Origin: Yamagishiella unicocca
Taxonomy: Eukaryota; Chlorophyta; Chlorophyceae; Chlamydomonadales; Volvocaceae
Direction of reading: 5' to 3'
NCBI GenBank assembly: GCA_003116995.1
Contig: BDSL01000007.1
Span: 806,001-870,000, forward strand
Length of the DNA stretch: 64,000 nt
Shown: positions 1 to 9,533 of the stretch, in pieces
Numbering within the stretch: the first letter of the stretch is position 1
Layout of the letters: each line of letters starts with the position of its first letter
The notes under the pieces: model-generated
Told to the model about the DNA's origin: nothing
Seen by the model: only the letters and a program-made list of their open reading frames with translations
Databases searched by the model: none
Translations under genes and position numbers: made by a program

Positions 1-3000
1 GGCAAGAAAGGATTGCAGAGAGACAGGAAAAGGAACGAATAAACGCCAGCGGTCAGTTAGGGTAACAGGACCCCTCGCCGTCCCACCGCCACCCGCGCGC
101 GACCCAGACCCCAACGTGCTCGCACCGACCTCCAGCGCAAAGTTCGCCATCTGCTCATCGTTGGTAGTTGGCGGGTAGTACGGCTGCTCGTCCAGACGCC
201 AGTCCACTGCCGCCTCGCAGCCGTAGCCGCTGGCGACGGCGGGCGCCATCTCTTCCAGGCGGCGCTTCATGAACATGAGGTGCTCATGCGTGAGGCCGCT
301 GCATGCGACGAATCCAGGGGGGAAGCAAGACCTCGTCCAGGGCGCCCAAAATATCATGCGAACAGTGCTGCTGTCGCCGTTGCGGCCCCCAAGGCTAATT
401 CCCCCTCGCGAAGGGATTCCATGAAACCTGCTGGGCAGCGCTGGTGACAAGCCACCTTAAACCACCACCCGTTCCCGTTCCACCGCCCCACTCCTCACCT
501 CCTCCCACACGTCGGCTCGCGACCCTCCGTCCCGCCACCTTACCGGACCTCAGCCCCGCCGCCCCGTCTCTGCCCTCGGCACACCACCCGCCCCGGCACC
601 TTCCCTCCTTCCACCCTCCCGCCCGCCCTCAGCTGATGCCTGTGCCTATGCCGGTCGGCGCCCCAGCGCCCCCGCATCATGACGCACCGGATAGTTCCCC
701 CGACCATGACGTCATCGGGGATGACGTTGTAGGCGTCGCCGCCCCGCAGCATGGTGATGCTCAGCACACCCGACCCCAGCGGCGACGTCTCGCGGCTCAC
801 GACGGTCTGGGAGCATCGGGAGCATGGGAGCCATGGGAGCATCGGGAGCATGGGATCCATGGGAGCATCGGGAAGAATGCTGGGACTGAGCCATGAAGAC
901 CATGCGGGACGACTACCCCACGGGCGCGGGCCACGAAGTGCCAGTTCCAAAGAGCCAAGCGGCCACTGCCTGCCCACCGTAGAACACACCTGGCGCGGTT
1001 ACAGCCAGCCCCATCCGTCACTTGTATGACGTAACCCGGCCCCGCGACCACCCTTAGCCCGGCGACATCGGCTATCGTCATCCATCCACTGACTGCCAAC
1101 CCCCCCACCCAAAGGCTGTTCTAAACTGTTTTTTCTTTCGTACACGGATTTGCCTTGCATCCCACCCACAACGGTTTTTTCCGGACATCCACGGGTTTCC
1201 CTCGAACCCACAACAGCTGTTCCCCACGAGCCCCCCCGGCTGCCGCACCCGGCACTAGCCCTCGCGCCCGCCGCCTTGACATCAGCGAGCCAATGCGACA
1301 CCCACGCCATGCCTATACGTGGGTTTCACAGGCTCGCCACCGTCGGTTTCACAAGCTCCCTCGCCACCCCATGCCCTATGAAGCCCAGCCCCCGGCGCCT
1401 CCCACTCGCCGCGTTTACGGCGGGCCCGCCCTCACCTGCAGCGCCGATATGAGGCCCGCGGCGGCCACCACGGGGTCCACGTTGAGGTGCGGCATCGCCG
1501 CGTGGCCGCCGCGGCCGGACACCGTGATGCGGAAGGACAGCGCGCCCGCCATGATGGTGCCGGCCCGCGTGTGCACGGTGCCGCTTGGCAGGTGGGGCAT
1601 GACGTGCATGGCGAAGGCGGCTTCAATGTCCTCCATGGCGCCTGAGCCAGAGGGCGGGTCGGCAGCGTGGAGACACGTGTTGGCCATGTGAGGCGAAGTA
1701 CCTGATAGGCTCTAGGGAACGACTGGCGTGGAACATCTAGCTCTAGGGGACGACTGGCGTGGAACATCTGTCCAAGTGTCGGCGGGTGGGCGGGGTAGGG
1801 ATGATGCCAACGGTTCGTGCAACCGAGTGGATCCGTGCGCATGCTGGTGAGGGCGCGGTGAAGGCATGACGATGGAAAGGCGGCAGGGGAGGCTCGCGGC
1901 ATTCCCCCCAGGCGGCCGGCACTCACCCTCCCGGATCATCTTGTCGGCCCCGGCGCCGCCCTCCTCCGCCGGCTGGAAGACGATGCGCACAGAGCCGGGC
2001 GGCAGCTCGCCCTTGTTCTGTGCGTCTTTGAGCAGCTTGGCCGCGCCCATGAGCATGGCCATGTGGGCGTCGTGGCCGCAGGCGTGCATCCAGCCGTCGT
2101 ACTGATGGGTGGATGCGGTGCGATGTGGCAGCGGGTGCACAGGTTAAGGTTTCGGGATTTGGGGATCCTGTCTAGTCACCACAGTCAAAGGCCGCGCGGA
2201 AACACACGGAACCGATAGATAGGCCTTGGTCAGCGCTGCCGACGCCCGTGGGTTGCTTAGTCGGCCCTAAGTATCGCTGTGCCTGATGCAGTAGCTGGTC
2301 GACTGCTTCGACGCATGCAGGACGGACAGCCAACCTCTTGACGGCTCCCCTGTCAGCAACGACTGGTTTCGTCGTAGGTATTCCGCTCCGAGGTTTGCTT
2401 GCTGTAACCAACGACTATCATGGCACAAAGCTAAGTGAGCAGAGATAACCCCGCGCGCAATGCCAAACGGTGCCCCGAACCCTCCCTCCCCCATATGCGG
2501 CTATGTCTGCTAGCCCGCATGCATCTCAAAATGCATGCATCGAAACGTCTGCCCTCAACGGTTTTTCTTTCGTACAGGGCATTTCCTTGCAACCCCCCAT
2601 GTGCGGGTTTGTCAGCGGCACCGACAGCCCCAAGCCCGCCGTGCGCCAGTCCTTCCGCGTGGTGTGCCCAGGCTGTCCTGCCATTTGGCTGGAACCCAGG
2701 GCGGAACCTCAGCCCTTCAGCGCCGTCTCCATCCATCCCCACGGGGCGCTGTCATCCCCACACAGCACCCGATGGCCAAAACCACGGCGATGAACTTTGG
2801 CAGGCCAGCCCAGGATCTCCCGCCAATCCAGGCCAGGGCAGCAGCTCGCGTACCTGGCTTTTGTACGGCACGCCATCCGGCTCTTGAATGGGCAAGCCGT
2901 CCATGTCGGTGCGCAGCGCCACGACCGGCTTGCCGGACCCGATGTACGCCACTATGCCGGTCTTGGCATACGGGTACCTAACGCAAGGCACACCCAACAG

Positions 3001-3493
3001 CAAGGAGAGCGCGAGACATTGATAACACGCTGACGGCTGGATAAAGGTTCCACGTGGTGTTCTTTGGACGCCGAAGAGGGCTGTGGGTCCATTGGGCCCA
3101 AGGGGCATAGTGTGCTCTGCACGGCTCCGCACGCGGGTATCAACCACACCTTACCGGCCGCCGTCACTATCGGGGAGGGCCTACGCCAGCTACCCGGTTG
3201 TTCGCTTGATGGTAAGGAAGTGCGGACTGGCCGCCTTTGCAAGTATCCAGTGACTGTCCGTCTGTGTCGGCTCACCTGTATGGGATGTTGTGGCTCTCCA
3301 GAAAGCGCGTGATGCGGCTATGCGTTTTGAACTCTACGAACCCCGGCTCGGGCAGCTTATGCAGCTCCCTGCGCTGCTCGACAAGCCAGCTTTGCAGCGC
3401 CTGGGCCCGCGTAAGGATCTCCGCTGGGGTAAGAATCTCGGCATGCGACCCCGCCGCTAGCGCGGCAAGTACTGCAAATAGTAGAGCTGCCAT
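1..3493 (-). CDS. M20 family metallo-amidohydrolase, IAA-amino acid hydrolase (ILR1)-like, 3' end beyond window
   Basis: Binuclear-metal hydrolase that cleaves amide bonds of N-acyl or auxin-amino-acid conjugates; substrate not decidable here. Exons (minus): 3276-3493, 2854-2977, 1927-2101, 1436-1641, 688-806 and 298 down to about 127 or further; all intron phases match. The ATG at 3493 opens a hydrophobic signal peptide ([18 protein letters not shown]), so the product probably enters the ER/secretory route. Visible M20 motifs: [10 protein letters not shown] (residues 93-102, metal Asp), [10 protein letters not shown] (119-128, metal Cys122 and His124), FQPAEEGG (156-163, catalytic and metal Glu) and AMHVMPH (183-189, metal His). 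[12 protein letters not shown] and [14 protein letters not shown] follow in the dimerisation lid. The last ligand, normally near a GGEDF motif, lies left of base 1. It shares a 316-base divergent promoter with YKT6. Family assignment is firm; substrate is inference. Confidence 0.92.
808..880. repeat. 12-17 bp CTCCCATG/CTCCCGATG tandem repeat beside a 3' splice site
   Basis: Repeated gggagcat(c/g)gg units lie in the M20 intron and run straight into the acceptor of the exon starting at 806. Read on the gene's minus strand they are CTCCCATG units, so the array itself supplies the pyrimidine-rich tract. Confidence 0.75.
1113..1170 (+). repeat. Copy 1 of short interspersed intron element (diverged)
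   Basis: Contains ctgttctaaactgttttt followed by tttctttcgtacacgg and a gccttgc end. It matches the right part of the copies at 2516, 12691, 15232 and 16409. It lies in an M20 intron, antisense to the gene. Confidence 0.6.
1709..1769. repeat. 30-bp direct repeat, two copies
   Basis: The unit cgactggcgtggaacatct with a preceding ctctaggg(g/a)a occurs twice head to tail in the M20 intron between exons 1436-1641 and 1927-2101. Confidence 0.8.
2516..2594 (+). repeat. Copy 2 of short interspersed intron element
   Basis: Shows gcatgcat, then cgaaacgtctgccctcaacg, then tttctttcgtacagggc and tttccttgc. It lies in the 752-base M20 intron (2102-2853), antisense to the gene. Confidence 0.75.
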
Positions 3494-3809
3494 GGCTTTG
3501 CTGTATGGTTTGAAAAAAGGTGCTGGTTTTGGGAGGACTGAATAGGTCGCATGCCGTACTAATGCGCTGGCAAATGTTCTGGCTTCACAGTTCTGTACAG
3601 TATCGTCTCACACGCTGTATAACGCAACGCATTGAATATTGCTAGAGCCCACGCAGCTACAACTGGCATACATTAGCTGGCAGTTCCGATCTGTTGCCGA
3701 CCACCTATTTCTTACACCTATCCGAACACTGTCACATTGGACCTCTTGCCGGCCGTTTTTAAATAGTGAACGCGTCTTCAATTACAACCTGTAACCCACA
3801 ACTTTGGAA
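3494..3809. promoter_or_regulatory. Divergent promoter region of M20 hydrolase and YKT6
   Basis: The 316 bases between the two opposed start codons must hold both 5' UTRs and both promoters. An AT-rich tttttaaatag lies about 45 bases before the YKT6 ATG and could be a TATA-like site, but no element is proven. No open reading frame here looks coding. Confidence 0.6.
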
Positions 3810-4518
3810 ATGCGTTTGGTCGGCGTCGGCTTGCTTCTCTACAAAGGCGATGCAACTCCGCCTACGTTCATTGGCATGGCGACTGATGTCTCGAACTTTG
3901 GCTACTTCCAGCGGGGCGCCGTTCGTGAGGGCATCATGTTCATAGCCCGCACCATCGCGCAGCGAACGCAGCCGGGTATGCGACAGACGGTTAAGAACGA
4001 GGAATACTTGTGCCACGTTCACATGAAGGACGCTGGCGTTGCGGGCATCGTCGTAGCCGACGCAGAGTACCCCACGACAGCGGCTTTCTCTGTCATCGGG
4101 AAGGTGCTGGACGACTTCATGGCGGAGTATGGACAGGACAACAGCTGGCGTTCCCTGGAAGAAGATAGCTCGCTGGCAAATCCACTTCTCGAGGCTGCGC
4201 TGATTAAGTACCAGGTGCGGTCGTATCACACCCACCGATGTGGGTCGCTGTAGCTGAAGACGACCCAAAAGCTTCTGAGGACACCTTTCGTCATTGCTGC
4301 ATTTTTGCGTATAGGACCACACTCAAGCCGACAAAATTGCCAAAATCCAAAAGGACCTTGACGAGACCAAGATCATCCTTCACCAGACTATCGACAGCGT
4401 GCTTAAACGTGGTGAAAAGCTGGACGCGCTTGTGGACAAGAGCAATGACCTCAGCATGGCGAGCCAGATGTTTTACAAGCAGGCTCGCAAGACGAACGCG
4501 TGCTGCCGCTTTATGTAG
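3810..4518 (+). CDS. YKT6: R-SNARE YKT6 (longin domain synaptobrevin-like)
   Basis: Vesicle-fusion SNARE acting at ER-Golgi, endosomal and vacuolar membranes, anchored by lipid instead of a transmembrane segment. Exons 3810-4214 and 4315-4518 join in phase 0 to give 202 residues, the usual YKT6 length. The N-terminal 135 residues are the longin domain (starts [25 protein letters not shown] near its end). The second exon holds the SNARE motif [20 protein letters not shown], whose Arg is the central-layer residue. The protein ends in NACCRFM. This keeps the adjacent cysteines of YKT6, the first for palmitoylation and the second for prenylation of a CAAX-like tail, although R-F-M is a variant of the common CCxIL/M ending. 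The ATG at 3810 is the first in frame. It converges with VPS72. Confidence 0.95.
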
Positions 4519-4534
4519 CAACGGCCGTTGGGCC

Positions 4535-4539
4535 TTACA
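4535..4539 (-). terminator. Possible polyadenylation signal of VPS72
   Basis: TTACA on the plus strand reads TGTAA on the minus strand, about 430 bases after the VPS72 stop. If used, the VPS72 and YKT6 transcripts overlap tail to tail. Confidence 0.35.
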
Positions 4540-4814
4540 CGCGGCATCGTGTGGGGTTTGTGGCACATGGCCACGTCGGCGTAGGGAGGGAACAAATGAC
4601 TGAATCGCAAAACGAACGATCCACGCAGCTGCCCATGTGCCCAACATTGAACGCATTATTATGTATGTACGGAACTTGTACGGTATTTTGGATGTAGTAC
4701 ATCGTTGCTATAGGGGTCGTCCTTCGCTCCTCATGATATTGAGGTTAAAAGCTAATATAAATTGCAGGACTTGTCATGGTGGGCTATAGACCCAAACGAC
4801 ATGCAAACCGACCG

Positions 4815-4819
4815 TGTAA
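4815..4819 (+). terminator. Probable polyadenylation signal TGTAA of YKT6
   Basis: TGTAA, the usual green-algal polyadenylation signal, lies about 300 bases after the YKT6 stop and is the first plus-strand copy there. Confidence 0.55.
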
Positions 4820-4970
4820 CACAATTCGACATTAGACACTCGCATCATGCATTCACCATCGCTCCTTATAACAGCAATTTGCTAACCGTGTTGCCTCATC
4901 CGTTGTGAGGATGTGGCTCAAGGTCCGTACGTCCACCATGCAATTTGCCGGTGTTCCCCTGCCCGTTAGC

Positions 4971-7900
4971 TTATGCCGCCGCCATCAAGGACCGGTGGAC
5001 GTCCACCACAAGCGCCATCACGTCCACGGTGGCACCCTGCGTGCAACGGGGCCACAACCATGGTTGGTCAGGCCGTACCATTTCTTCCCTCACGGAGGTT
5101 GATACTGATGGGCACCCAAGCGTCGGCTGGTCGGCTCACCTGGGGCAGTATCTCCGGAGCCCGCGGATCCACTCGCGCAGCGTCAGCTAGTGATCGCGCC
5201 CGCTCCGCCAGCTGTTCTCTTTGCTGCTTTTGAGCCAGGAATTCCGCCAGTAGCGGCTGTGCCTGCCGCTGGTGGCCCTGTTGCTGTCGCTGCATCTCCT
5301 CCATGTGGTGATGCAACACCAGCTGCTGCTGCAGGGAGGGCGCCAGCGGCCCAGCGCCCGTGCGCAAGCGCTTGAAGGCAAGGGTGTTGGCGAAGGGTGC
5401 ACGCGTTGGTGGGTCAATATAACGGGCTGGAAGGCCGGTTATAACGCAGGTTGGCTTGTCCTGCGGCGGCGGTGCTTGGCTGGGCTGCATCCAGCGTGGC
5501 GGATACAACGTGTTGACCAGCTCCAGAGTGGTCTGCACGAAGGAAGGAGCCCAGAGGAGCGGCTGTCATTCCGCCGAGGTGCAACAGGCTCATGCAAATG
5601 ACAGCCAAACACTCGGTTGGCGTCAGTATCCCATGAATCAGCATCAACCGCCCGAAGGACAGGTTTCGGGATCTACTATCAAGCGGTGGTTGTTATTTAT
5701 CATCCGCCGTGGAAATGGAGTGATATTGGTCAAACCAAAGAATGTGGGTTACGTGCCAAAAGCATGCAGTACCACGAAAACTACGAGCTGGCGTCAGTAT
5801 CCCATGAATCAGCATCAACCGCCCGAAGGACAGGTTTCGGGATCTACTATCAAGCTGTGGTTGTTATTTATCATCCGCCGTGGAAATGGAGTGATATTGG
5901 TCAAACCAAAGAATGTGGGTTACGTGCCAAAAGCATGCAGTACCACGAAAACTACGAGCTGGCGTCAGTATCCCATGAATCAGCATCAACCGCCCGAAGG
6001 ACAGGTTTCGGGATCTACTATCAAGCTGTGGTTGTTGTTAATCATTCGCCGTGGAAACAGACTGAATAAATTGCGTGCCAAAATTATGCAGTACCACGAA
6101 AACTACGAGCTGGCGTCAGTATCCCATACATCAGCATCAACCGCCCAAAGGACAGGTTTCGGGATCTACTATCAAGCTGTGGTTGTTGTTAATCATTCGC
6201 CGTGCATATGGTTGACGGGTTAAGCAGCCGTGAAAGCACCAGTGTGTTGAGGTTATGCGATGGTCGTTCAGCTGGCGTCAGTATCCCATGAATCAGCATC
6301 AACCGCCCAAAGGACAGGTTTCGGGATCTACTATCAAGCTGTGGTTGTTGTTAATCATTCGCCGTGCATATGGTTGACGGGTTAAGCAGTCGTGAAAGCA
6401 CCGGTGTGTTGAGGTTGTGCGATGGTCGTTCAGCTGGCGTCAGCATCCCATGAATCAGCATCAACCGCCCGAAGGACAGGTTTCGGGATCTACTATCAAG
6501 CTGTGGTTATTGTTAATCATTCGCCGTGCATATGGTTGACGGGTTAAGCCGCCCGAACGACATGTTTCGGGATCTACTATCAAGCTGTGGTTTCTGTATA
6601 TCATTTGCCGTGCACGTGGTTGGTGGGTTACGCAATCACGAGAGCACCAATATGGCAGTGGCTCTCAATGACCATATGAAGCATTGCACTGACGTCAGTA
6701 TCCCATAAATCGGCATCAACCCCTTCAATGGAGGTTTCGGGATCTACTATCAAGCTCTGGTTTTGATTAGTCATTTGCCTTGCAGGTAGATGACGTCAAC
6801 CAAAGCCGTCGCTCGCATGCGTAGCATCTATGCAAATGTGTTGTCAAGGCGCAAACCCACGGTGAAGCGCTGGAGGCCAGCCATAGCCGCTCCCCTCCCG
6901 AAACCCTGAACTTACCCGCTCCTCGCCCTCTGCACCCTTTTTCGAACGGAACTTGATGCTGACCCCTGTGTTCTTTTTTTTTACTACTTGCGCCTTGCGC
7001 TTGGTCTCCTCCTCCTGAGCGAGCAGCGCCTTCAGCGACCTATTGGAAGAACCAGTACACGCGAGATGGAAGTAAGGAGGTATTGAGTTGCCGTATACAG
7101 TCATGCCGCAGCTCAAGCTGCGTCCCAGGTCTTGTGGTAGATGCTGGGCCGTGACACGAACAAGTAACGAGCAATGGAAGATCCTCAACTGCCCTTATCA
7201 ACCAATCGCCCCTCGTCTAAGCCCATCCTCATCCTCCAGAGCACGCTAGGCGTCCTAGCTCGCACGTAGGCGTGCCGAAACCCTTTCATCGCGCGCCAAT
7301 GCCCCTGCCATGCCCCACAGCAGTCTTCGGCTGTCACGGACCACGCCGGTGCTGGGACGTGACACCCCACCGCTGGTTCCATCCGCCCATAGCTCACCGG
7401 GTATTTTCAATCTCATTCAACGCCGCTTCAGCCAGCATCTCCTGCTGTGTCAGCGGGCGCCAGTTGCTTCCACCGCTCCCGGGGGCACGTCGTCGGGTCG
7501 ACTGTTATGCGACATGCAGCAGACGTCCAGCAATGGGTGAAAGAATGGGGTTTCGAAAAGGTAGACAAGTACAGTTGTGGTATGCGTATAGAGGTGCTGC
7601 AGTGTATGGGCCCGATTAGGCACCAAGCACATAGTCCAAACGCGGCCCCCCGCAATGATCGATCGCACTCGTCTCGTCTGTACCATGACATATCGTTCGT
7701 AAAGTCACGACGACTAGCGGGCATGTCCGGCCTGAGCAGCCCAGGATCAAACATGCCTCTCGCAACTTGCGCAAAGTTGTCGCAAACCAGCATCAAACTG
7801 ACATGGCGCGCCGAGCATGTATCCGTTCTCACCTTCTCCTTGTACTGCCGCTCGCGTTGCGCTTCCGCAACTCTGGCCACCGTCGATCGACGCAGGGTAG

Positions 7901-8587
7901 GGGCCACGTACATGACGGGTTCACGCAGCCTTTTTGGTGGTTTGGAAACGGTGACTTCCCCATCGCCCCCCTCATCTTCCTCGTCGCCTTCCTCCTCCTC
8001 CTCCTCCTCAGCATACTCGTCATCCTCGTCCTTTTGTTTTGGCTTGGGTTTTGGTTTCGTTGGTTTCGGTTTGGCCTTGTACCCAGGAGGTTTTAAGGCT
8101 TTCTTCCTGTAGGAAGAAAAGGATAGGACCATACTGGTAAACATCAGTAAACTTCACTGCAGAACCTTGCCGAAAAACGAGTGGAGGCCCAACATCACGA
8201 CCTGGTTAGCGTTGCATGATCCCCACGCTCACCGGGGCTCATCACGAACTTCTACATCTTCGTCGTCGTCGGCGTCCTCCTGCACGGCCAAACTCAGGCG
8301 AGTGAGCGCGTCCGATCGGCTACGTAGTCGCGCGAGTTGAATGCATGCGGTGAACTTCGCGTATACCAAGGGCAAGTGGAGAATTTATGCCCTACCTCTT
8401 CATCAAAGTCAGTATCTACTTCGTCCTCTGGCTCCGATTCGGTCTTGTAATCGTTATCCACAGCCTCTTCCTGAAAGAAGTCCTGGTTCCAGAAAGCGGT
8501 ATCCGCCTGGTCGTCCTCATCATCAACTGCTTGCTGAAGCCGTTTACCGCGGGTGGAACGCTCGGGCAACGCCTTGTCCCGGCCCAT
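4971..8587 (-). CDS. VPS72: VPS72 / YL1 / SWC2, SWR1 chromatin-remodelling complex subunit
   Basis: Histone H2A.Z-binding subunit of the SWR1 complex. Exons (minus): 8396-8587, 8233-8279, 7833-8106, 7398-7501, 6916-7039, 5140-5532, 4971-5036, giving 399 residues with every phase matching. The N-terminus has the YL1 signature LPERSTRGKRL followed by an acidic stretch (SEPEDEVDTDFDEE). A Lys/Pro-rich and acidic linker then leads to RPLTQQEMLAEAALNEIEN and a KRKAQVVKKK helix. The YL1_C domain is CVITGLPARYIDPPTRAP (from residue 276). A Gln-rich coiled-coil tail follows, ending GATVDVMALVVDVHRSLMAAA split over the last two exons. The ATG at 8587 directly precedes the conserved block. Intron 5 (5533-6915) carries a long tandem array. 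A minus-strand TGTAA at 4535-4539 would put its 3' UTR over the YKT6 end. Confidence 0.93.
5619..6790. repeat. Tandem array, about eight units of 151-171 bp, in VPS72 intron 5
   Basis: Units start near 5619, 5790, 5961, 6112, 6273 and 6436, followed by two degenerate ones near 6549 and 6686. The first two periods are exactly 171 bases and nearly identical; later units are 151-163 bases and diverged. A shared core is gtttcgggatctactatca. Because 171 is a multiple of three, long open frames pass through it, but they are repeat translations and not genes. Confidence 0.92.
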
Positions 8588-9533
8588 CCTTCCCCCGCCG
8601 GTCTGGAGATTTCCCACAAGGAAACCGGCTTAATTCTACAAGCTCAAGGATACGAAATATCATCTTGTGGGCTATTATCCATGTTTATGCCACCATGAAG
8701 TGTGTCGTGCAGTCAAAAGGCTCCGAAAACTGCTATTGGTTCCAATCCGTGAATCTGCCCCTATAGCCCATCGCGACCTGTGACCGCGCCGTCCTCCCAG
8801 GTATAAGCATTATGTGCGTTGTTGACCTGCTTCCCTGATGTCACCCTCCGACACCTAAACACCACAGTCCGAGCCATGCCCTCAGATCTGCCTGCTAGCA
8901 CGCTACACAAGTATGTTGTACGCATTACTTACATGAACCTCCATCTCCTCGCTGTCTGGCCAGAGGCGGGCGTCGCGTGCATGCGCGCGGGCAAGTGGGA
9001 CAAATGGAGTCAGACCGTGGTATTTACATACGTGACTATCCGCACCCTGCCACATCCAAAAACCTCGGCAGAAAACCACACCGATGTTCACTATTGCCTC
9101 CTGGCGTGAACGGAGGCAGACCGTGGTATCTGCATACATTATATCTGCACCCTGCCACATCCAGGTTCACCGGCAAAAGGCCGCCGTTCACACTTTTGCC
9201 TCGTGGCGTGAACGGAGGCAGACCGTGGTATCTGCATACATCATATCTGCACTGCCATATCCAGGTTCATCGGCAAAAGGCCACCGTTCACACTTTTGCC
9301 TCGTGGCGTGTATGAGATGGTCTCCTTCTCCAACATGCGATTCATGCAATATAGCAAATCGTGTTGCAATCACTTGTAAATTATATATACAAGATACTTT
9401 AAACTCCGCGTATTCGAACGGCCGCTGTCAAAGACCCGACGCATGTTGTTGATGCCTTGAAGGACCATCGCTTTGGATTTCCGTCGCCCTTTGAGGCAGT
9501 AGTGATCATCAATATTTGTCAACCGTGCTTGTA
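8588..9533. promoter_or_regulatory. Divergent intergenic region between VPS72 and the calpain gene
   Basis: 946 bases between opposed start codons. It holds both 5' regions and a threefold repeat at 9009-9312. I see no convincing coding frame in it. Confidence 0.5.
9009..9312. repeat. Three tandem units of about 102 bp upstream of the calpain gene
   Basis: Each unit begins cagaccgtggtat and contains catatctgcac and ggcaaaaggccnccgttcac-like blocks; units start near 9011, 9118 and 9220. The first copy is the most diverged. Confidence 0.85.

Noticed and set aside
1190..1280. ccctcgaaccc, which reads as a tRNA B-box on the minus strand
   Set aside because: No A-box, anticodon stem or acceptor stem at the right distance.
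5456..6223. Open frames of 255 and 150 codons with repeated segments
   Set aside because: They are translations of the 171-bp tandem array in a VPS72 intron; the frame stays open only because the period is divisible by three.
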